Shown here one piece after another: positions 55,459-64,000 of a stretch of DNA of 64,000 nt. The notes under the pieces are model-generated. The model saw nothing but the letters and a program-made list of their open reading frames with translations. It ran no database searches and was not told where the DNA came from. The translations under genes and the position numbers were made by a program. Source of the stretch: Bacteroidales bacterium (GTDB taxonomy: Bacteria; Bacteroidota; Bacteroidia; Bacteroidales; UBA12170); the NCBI GenBank assembly GCA_021158405.1, contig JAGGUP010000029.1, positions 1 to 64,000 of the forward strand. The letters are read 5' to 3'. Each line of letters begins with the position of its first letter. Positions within the stretch are counted from its first letter, which is position 1.

Positions 55459-57606
55459 TTACTTCCTACTCGCCTTCAAATCTTCAATTACATGAATTGC
55501 TTCGTAGATATAAATATCTTTTTCAATAGCCTTGTGCCATTCCTTATTAATTTCTTGCCGTGTTGAATCTGACTGAAAAAACACATTGTCGAGGGTGAGA
55601 TTTCTTACCTCTATAGGTAACACTTTTTTGCCGAAATTTTCAAATTTCTTCAATTCTTTTTCTTTGGAAACCTTCATTTCCTCAAATACTTCAAAATTTA
55701 AAGGATCAATTGTTTCCTCATTTTCTTGTTTTACAAGCTTCGCTCTTTCATCAAGCAAATTAAATTGTTCTGATTTTCCTATACGCTCTTTACTATTTTT
55801 TTCAATTTCGACATAATTAGGAATATAATTATAAGTAGGTGTATAACTTACCGCATTAATTTCGTCCCAAGGCATGGCTGATTCTTCTTCTTTTTCTCCA
55901 AAATCGATATAGCTATATATATCGGGCAAAATAATTTCAGGAATTACTCCTTTTTTCTGTGTTGCTCCTCCATTGATACGGTAAAATTTTTGCATCGAAT
56001 ATTTTAACGACCCCAACTCTTTGTATTGATTATAACGAGCAGGCAATATACGATCCAAATCTGTAAAACGCTGAACAGTTCCTTTTCCATAAGTCGATTT
56101 TGTTCCTACAATCACAGCTCTGCGATAATCTTGCATGGCAGCGGCTAAAATCTCTGAAGCAGAAGCACTGAATGAATTAACCAAAATAACCAGATTTCCG
56201 TCAAAATACACTTTAGTATCCTTATCACTTAACACTTGAACGTGCCCATTGCCATCTTTCACTTGAACAACCGGACCATTTTGAATAAATAGACCTGCAA
56301 TATTTACAGCGTCCATAAGGCTTCCTCCTCCGTTATTCCGCAAATCAAGAATGATATTTTTAATTCCTTCATTGTTTATTTTTTCCACCTCTTTTTTCAT
56401 GTCATCTGCACTGTTACGTCCATTGATATCGTTAAAATTTGAGTAGAAAGAAGGTAAATAGACATAAGCCACTTCCAAACCATTGTCATTCTTATCGGAA
56501 ATTACTGCCGATTTAGCATAAGTTTCTTCACGAATTACCTTGTCGCGAATGATGGGTATATTCAATACACGTCCGTCTGGTTTGCGAATAGTTAATCGAA
56601 CCTCCGTTCCCTTTGACCCACGAATCATTTTAACAGCATCATCCAAGCGCATATCATAAACATCAATCGGATCTTTTGCGCCCTGTCCCACCTTCATAAT
56701 TAAATCCTCCGCTTTCAAATCACCTTGTTTCCATGCCGGACTTCCGGGAACCACTTCTACAACTCGTACATAACCATCTTTGGTAGAAAGTGTTGCACCT
56801 ATTCCTTCTACTGTTCCCGAAAAACGAATATCGAAATCTTCTTTCAACTTTGGTGGAAAATAACTGGTGTGAGGATCAAAAGTAGCGGTCAATGAATTGA
56901 TGTAAACACTTATTTTATCCGTATTATTTGATTGTTCAATCATACGATGAAACCATTCATCATGGCGTTTAAGAATACTCTTTCTTGCTTCATTTTCGAG
57001 TATTGCAAATGATTTTACAGTAACCGTATCGCTTTTAGACGCCGCTTTTTTTTGCAGATTCATTGCATTTGCAACTTGACTAATAACCTGATATTTTAGC
57101 GCTTGTCGCCAAGAATCTTTTAATTCAACTAAGGTTTTAGAATAAGGAAGTTTATCCGAATCCAATTCTATCTTTTCGTCTGTAGTATAATCGAAAGGTT
57201 TGGCTAAAAGTTCTTTATAAATTTGCTGAACTTCTTTATTCCTTTTTTCAACGATTTCCATACTTAAATTAAAGAAATCCAATCTATCGGATGAAAGCTG
57301 ATCATCCAAATCATAACGGTAATTCTTCAGCAAATCAACATCTTCTTGGAGTAAAAATTTCTTAGTTCTGTCGATATTTTGAAGGTACTCATCAAAAAAA
57401 TCCGCTGAAAGGGAATCGTCAATTTTACGAGGGCTATAATGAGCACTTTCCAAAGTAGCACGAATAACGCTACTTAATAGTTTATTTTTCTGATTCTCGA
57501 ATATTTTTTGTTCTGCAATTTCAGCTACAGACTGCTGTGCGGACGCAAAAAAAGAAATAGCCCAAAATAATAAGCTAAAGAAATACATAGTGTTTTTAAT
57601 TCGCAT
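55459..57606 (-). CDS. prc: Carboxy-terminal processing (tail-specific) protease, S41
   Basis: 715 aa; PDZ domain, SFSASASEILAAAMQDYRRAVIVG catalytic region, TKSTYGKGTVQ. Confidence 0.92.
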   Translation of the reverse strand: MRIKNTMYFFSLLFWAISFFASAQQSVAEIAEQKIFENQKNKLLSSVIRATLESAHYSPRKIDDSLSADFFDEYLQNIDRTKKFLLQEDVDLLKNYRYDLDDQLSSDRLDFFNLSMEIVEKRNKEVQQIYKELLAKPFDYTTDEKIELDSDKLPYSKTLVELKDSWRQALKYQVISQVANAMNLQKKAASKSDTVTVKSFAILENEARKSILKRHDEWFHRMIEQSNNTDKISVYINSLTATFDPHTSYFPPKLKEDFDIRFSGTVEGIGATLSTKDGYVRVVEVVPGSPAWKQGDLKAEDLIMKVGQGAKDPIDVYDMRLDDAVKMIRGSKGTEVRLTIRKPDGRVLNIPIIRDKVIREETYAKSAVISDKNDNGLEVAYVYLPSFYSNFNDINGRNSADDMKKEVEKINNEGIKNIILDLRNNGGGSLMDAVNIAGLFIQNGPVVQVKDGNGHVQVLSDKDTKVYFDGNLVILVNSFSASASEILAAAMQDYRRAVIVGTKSTYGKGTVQRFTDLDRILPARYNQYKELGSLKYSMQKFYRINGGATQKKGVIPEIILPDIYSYIDFGEKEEESAMPWDEINAVSYTPTYNYIPNYVEIEKNSKERIGKSEQFNLLDERAKLVKQENEETIDPLNFEVFEEMKVSKEKELKKFENFGKKVLPIEVRNLTLDNVFFQSDSTRQEINKEWHKAIEKDIYIYEAIHVIEDLKASRK

Positions 57607-57751
57607 AAAAGTTAATAATTAAGTTCTGAGAGAAATACTAGTTTCCTCCGTGTCAAAAGTAGAAAATATCTATCAACAGCTCTTTATTTGGCTGTTAATT
57701 ATTGTTAAGCTCTACATGCTTATATTAAACCTTTCGAAACCGAACGGGCAT

Positions 57752-57780
57752 AAAAAAACCCGAAGTTATCGGGCTTTTTT
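57752..57780 (-). terminator. Intrinsic terminator after gyrB
   Basis: AAAAAAGCCCGATAACTTCGGGTTTTTTT on the minus strand. Confidence 0.85.
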
Positions 57781-57783
57781 CTA

Positions 57784-59796
<2,013 letters not shown>

Positions 59797-59913
59797 TTAA
59801 GAAACGCCTTTAATAAGCGGTTTTTGTTAACATTTGTTAAGAAATTTACGATTCAATTTTGAAGTAAAAAAACATGTCCATTTCAACTTAAAAACGAAAA
59901 AAAACCAGAAAAT

Positions 59914-61024
59914 TTATATCCCCTCTTTTTTACTGACAGAAGAACCAAATTCCATAAGATAGCCTTTAATAAACATTTCCAAATCTCCATCCATTACTGC
60001 TTGCACATTGGAAGTCTCCACTCCTGTTCTTACATCTTTTACAAGCTTATAAGGATGCATCACATAATTACGAATTTGCGAGCCCCATTCAATTTTCTTT
60101 TTCTCACTTTCAATAGCATCCGCAGCTTCTTGCTTTTTACGAAGCTCAATCTCATACAATTGCGATTTTAGCATTTGCATCGCTTTTTGTCGGTTTTGCC
60201 CTTGCGAACGTGTTTCCTGACATTCAACAATAATTCCTGAAGGTGCATGCTTTAATCGAACGGCGGTTTCTACCTTATTAACATTTTGGCCACCGGGACC
60301 ACCGGATCGGAATGTATCCCAACTGATATCAGCCGGATTCACTTCAATCTGAATATCATCATCAATAACCGGATACGCATAAACAGAGGCAAAGGATGTA
60401 TGTCTTTTATTGGCCGAGTCGAAGGGAGAAAGTCGCACCAAACGATGAACTCCATTTTCTCCTTTTAAGTAACCATAAGCATATTCTCCCTCAATCTCAA
60501 TGCTTACCGATTTTATTCCAGCAGTTTCGCCTTCCTGATAATCGATGGTTTTTACCTTATAACCTTTTCGCTCGCCATAACGAATATACATGCGCATAAG
60601 CATTTCAGCCCAATCCTGACTTTCTGTTCCACCGGCACCAGGATTTATTTTCACAATGGCCCCAAACTTGTCTTCTTCGCCACTTAGCATATTTATAAAC
60701 TCCAAAGCCTCAATATGTTCTATTGCTTCAGCATACTGTTCATTCACTTCCTGTTCGGTTGCTTCTCCTTGTTTAAAAAAATCAAAAAAAACTTCTAAAT
60801 CAGCCAAAGCACTTTCTGCTTTTGCAAAATCTTCAACCCATCTTTTTTTGATTTGAATCGCTTTTAATATTTTTTCTGCCAATTGGGAATTATCCCAAAA
60901 ATCAGGAGATTGCGTCCTTTCTTCTTCTTCTATTACTTCAATCTTCTTTCGGTCAACGTCAAAGATACCTCCTCAAAGCCTCTACGCGAGCACGTAAAAC
61001 TTTTAATTCATCTGCTATTATCAT
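59914..61024 (-). CDS. prfB: Peptide chain release factor 2, programmed +1 frameshift
   Basis: Frame 0 from ATG at 61024: [21 protein letters not shown] then TGA (60961-60959); +1 continuation [26 protein letters not shown]... into the ORF-track CDS. GGQ motif [11 protein letters not shown]. Slippery CTTTGA preceded by AGGAGG. Confidence 0.95.
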
Positions 61025-61049
61025 ATGCTTATAACTTATTTATTGTAAA

Positions 61050-61508
61050 TCAGCTTAATACCTCCCAAATCAATTCGGATTCATATCCTTTAGAATATAA
61101 ATATTGGGCAATTTTTTGCTTTTTCTCAAAATCGTTTTTCACTAAAATTTCCTTTTCTTTTTTAAGAATAAGCTTTTGCAAAGTTAAGCGATATTCTTCC
61201 TCTTCTATCGTCTCCAAAGCTTTATTAATTGAGTAACTTGAGATTTGTCTTTTTTTTAGTTCGATTTTAATTTTCAATTTTCCCCATTGTTTCATTCTAA
61301 AGCGACCGCTGGCAAACTGAATGGCAAATCGTTCTTCTTTTATAAAGTTTTGTTCTATTAACGTGGCTATAACCTCATCCTGTATTTCTTCATCGACCCG
61401 CCAATCTCTAAATTTCTTCTCTAACTCCCACTGACAACGTTCTTGATATGCACAATATTTTTGCGCTTTGCTTAAAACAATATCAAAATCGAATAATTGA
61501 GGCCTCAT
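61050..61508 (-). CDS. recX: Regulatory protein RecX
   Basis: 152 aa; CAYQERCQWELEKKF, FIKEERFAIQFASGRFRMKQWGKLKIKIELKKRQI. Confidence 0.88.
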   Translation of the reverse strand: MRPQLFDFDIVLSKAQKYCAYQERCQWELEKKFRDWRVDEEIQDEVIATLIEQNFIKEERFAIQFASGRFRMKQWGKLKIKIELKKRQISSYSINKALETIEEEEYRLTLQKLILKKEKEILVKNDFEKKQKIAQYLYSKGYESELIWEVLS

Positions 61509-61626
61509 TGCTATTTTATTTGATTTTCAAAAGTAAAGATTTCCCCGCAAATACAAGCCTGTCACTTTTTTTTGATTTAACTTCGCATCCACTTAAACAT
61601 GGAATCATTATCCTCAAGTTAAATAA

Positions 61627-62736
61627 ATGGCAATCAAAGTATTAGTAATTAGCGATTACAGAAATTATATAACGGCCCGCCCCGAAGCTGAAATTTTCAT
61701 CGGTCTGGCAAAAATGGGTTTTCAAATTTATATCATGACCTATAAAGAAGCTGAATTGGTTAAGGAATTTGAAGCTGTCGGCATCAAGGTGATTGATTTT
61801 CATCCAAAGAAAAAATTTGATAAATCCGAAATCCAAAGAATAAGAGAAACACTTATTGAAAAAGAAATCGATATTGTTCATTTATTTAACAATCCGGCAA
61901 TTGTAAAGGGAATCCGAGCCTCAAAAGGACTGAAAGTTAAAGTGGTTTTATATCGTGGTTATGCCGGAAATATACATTGGTACGATCCGTTTTCCTATCT
62001 GAAATTTTTGCATCCACGAGTGGATAAGATTTTTTGCAATTCCATGGGTGTGGAGGAATTTATACAAAAACAATTATTATTTAACAAGAATAAAACGATT
62101 ACGATTAATAAAGGGCATAATTTAAACTGGTATGCTGACTATCCACCCTACGGTATTAAAAAAGAGTTGGGCTTAGCTCCCGACACCTTCCTTTTGATAA
62201 ATGTAGCCAATAACAGACGAATGAAAGGGATTCCCTATTTGCTCAAGGCTATAAATAATTTGCCTAAAGAGTTGCCCATCCATTTACTATTGGTTGGACG
62301 CGATATGGATACCAAAGAAAATCTTCGTATTATTGAAAAAGGAGGAAGCAAAAAGAGAGTACATATCATAGGTTTTCGAAAAAACGTATTGAATATTGTT
62401 TCAGCTTGCGATGTATTTGTTTTGTCATCCATAAAAGGGGAATCAATTACAAAATCGGTTATTGAAGCAATGTCTTTAGGCCTAGCTCCTATCATTAGCG
62501 ATATTCCTGGAAATAAAGAATTGGTGATTAATGAGGAAAGCGGGCTTATTACAAGAGCCAAAAAACCAAAAGAATTAAGCAATGCCATTTTAAGGCTTTA
62601 TGAGAATAAAAGTCTTCGCGAAGGACTGGGTAGGAATGCGAAAAAACGCATCGATAGCTATTTGAACATAAATCAAACGATCCTTAAAACAAAACAACTT
62701 TACGAGGAGCTTGTTGCTAATAAAAACAGAAGATAA
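61627..62736 (+). CDS. Glycosyltransferase family 4-like protein
   Basis: GT-B fold; VANNRRMKGIPYLLKA, VFVLSSIKGESITKSVIEAMSLGLAPIISDIPGN. Confidence 0.88.
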   Translation: MAIKVLVISDYRNYITARPEAEIFIGLAKMGFQIYIMTYKEAELVKEFEAVGIKVIDFHPKKKFDKSEIQRIRETLIEKEIDIVHLFNNPAIVKGIRASKGLKVKVVLYRGYAGNIHWYDPFSYLKFLHPRVDKIFCNSMGVEEFIQKQLLFNKNKTITINKGHNLNWYADYPPYGIKKELGLAPDTFLLINVANNRRMKGIPYLLKAINNLPKELPIHLLLVGRDMDTKENLRIIEKGGSKKRVHIIGFRKNVLNIVSACDVFVLSSIKGESITKSVIEAMSLGLAPIISDIPGNKELVINEESGLITRAKKPKELSNAILRLYENKSLREGLGRNAKKRIDSYLNINQTILKTKQLYEELVANKNRR

Positions 62737-62753
62737 GAAATTTTGCTAGACTT

Positions 62754-63794
62754 TTATTTATCTGATTTATAGTTGTTTAAAATTGCAATAAATCTTTTTG
62801 CGATTTCGATATGATTGTATTGTTTGGTGATTAATTCAGAAGCATTCTTCCCAATCTCAATAATTTTCGAACGATTCTCACTAAGCAAAAGGATTTGCTC
62901 GGCAATCTTCTCGGCAGAATTATCACATAAAATGATGTTTTCGTTATGCGTAAAAATTTCATTTATACCGGGTGTATCCTTAGAAATTATGCATTTACCC
63001 ATAGAAGCATAATGAAAAACCTTATTCGGAACAACAGAATCTGCTTTTAACGAATCGCCAAAAATACCCAGACAAACATCAAATTTATTGAGCAGGCTGT
63101 TTAAATCATCATAATTTTTCCACCCCAACATAGTGATATTCTTAAGATTATACTTCTTAATCAAGTTGAGCGATTTCTTATAATCATAACCCGAACCGAT
63201 AATATCAAAAACAATAGTTGTATTCTCTTTTAGTCGATTTGCTACTTCGATAATTTTCGGTATTCCCTGCAGAGGCACAAACGTTCCATAAAATCCAATG
63301 TGAAAGAGTTGATCACTTTTTGCTTTTTGTGCTAACTTATGAAATTGTGAAATATCCACTCCTATTGGCAAAACAGCTATTTTTTTAGCTCCGATTTTAA
63401 ATTTATTTATAAAATAACGCTTATGCTCCAGTGTATCTGCAATTAAAATATCGCATTTTGAAAAAGGGATTTTATCCAAAAAATACTTTATTGGAGCCTT
63501 CCAATAATGTTTGTAATCAATTGCTTTGGTCAGGTATTTAGAAATGAGCGGATCAAAAACCACCGGTTTTGTACTTATTTTTTTTATAAACCTGACATCC
63601 CGATGCCTAAATGGTGGAATATATATAAAATCGACTTTATTTTGTAATTCAATAAAAGCTTGCTTATTGAAGGATTTACGATTTTTTATCGGAAAAAAAA
63701 TCACTTCAACATCCTCAATCTCATCTAAACCAGCTAGTAATACTCTAACCCGATTGTATTTAAAATCAGTTTTTCCGGTAAAAAGTATTTTCAT
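62754..63794 (-). CDS. Glycosyltransferase (GT-B, family 4-like)
   Basis: IGFYGTFVPLQGIPKIIEVA, NITMLGWKNYDDLNSLLNKFDVCLGIFG, PNKVFHYASMGKCIISKDTPGINEIF. Confidence 0.87.
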   Translation of the reverse strand: MKILFTGKTDFKYNRVRVLLAGLDEIEDVEVIFFPIKNRKSFNKQAFIELQNKVDFIYIPPFRHRDVRFIKKISTKPVVFDPLISKYLTKAIDYKHYWKAPIKYFLDKIPFSKCDILIADTLEHKRYFINKFKIGAKKIAVLPIGVDISQFHKLAQKAKSDQLFHIGFYGTFVPLQGIPKIIEVANRLKENTTIVFDIIGSGYDYKKSLNLIKKYNLKNITMLGWKNYDDLNSLLNKFDVCLGIFGDSLKADSVVPNKVFHYASMGKCIISKDTPGINEIFTHNENIILCDNSAEKIAEQILLLSENRSKIIEIGKNASELITKQYNHIEIAKRFIAILNNYKSDK

Positions 63795-64000
63795 TAATCA
63801 AATTTTGTGTTCAATGATAAAATTACTGTTTGCAAAATTAATAGGCAACAAATTTAATAACAGTATTTTATATTCCTTTAGCCTTTTATAAAAGTGTGAT
63901 TTTATCACATTAAAACCTCTGCAGCATAAAATAATACTACTGTTGCGAAATGATTCTCCAAATCTAATCATTCGACTAAAGTAAACTGTAATAATTAAAA

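Overview
The window is a low-GC chromosomal segment that reads as Bacteroidetes, based on TAnnTTTG -7 promoter elements, a TonB receptor with a carboxypeptidase-like domain, and a DUF5686 protein. It is densely coding, with about 50 supported genes, and most content is core metabolism. Recognised loci include: an FMN-riboswitch riboflavin operon; an atypical thioredoxin/thioredoxin-reductase pair; a glycyl-radical enzyme plus activase (HypD-like); an Orp/NifX-like metal-cluster operon (DUF134 regulator, two NifX/NifB-like proteins, two MinD-ferredoxin ATPases); lysC-lysA; ygeW-ygeY; a TPP-riboswitch TonB receptor; grpE-dnaJ; gcvP; a membrane pyrophosphatase; gyrB; and prfB with its programmed +1 frameshift. 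No CRISPR array, rRNA, tRNA, phage or transposase gene was recognised. The main non-coding observations are: (1) a candidate lysine leader-peptide attenuator upstream of lysC-lysA, with a Lys-rich 22-codon ORF, a terminator and mutually exclusive pairings; (2) a family of three 33-37 nt hairpins, each between convergent genes; (3) a ~174 bp imperfect fold-back (MITE-like) element; (4) a 20 bp perfect palindrome upstream of the DUF134 operon; (5) an 11-8-11 inverted repeat upstream of grpE-dnaJ; (6) a terminator abutting the ribD start codon downstream of the FMN riboswitch. All calls come from reading the sequence. No database search or folding program was run.
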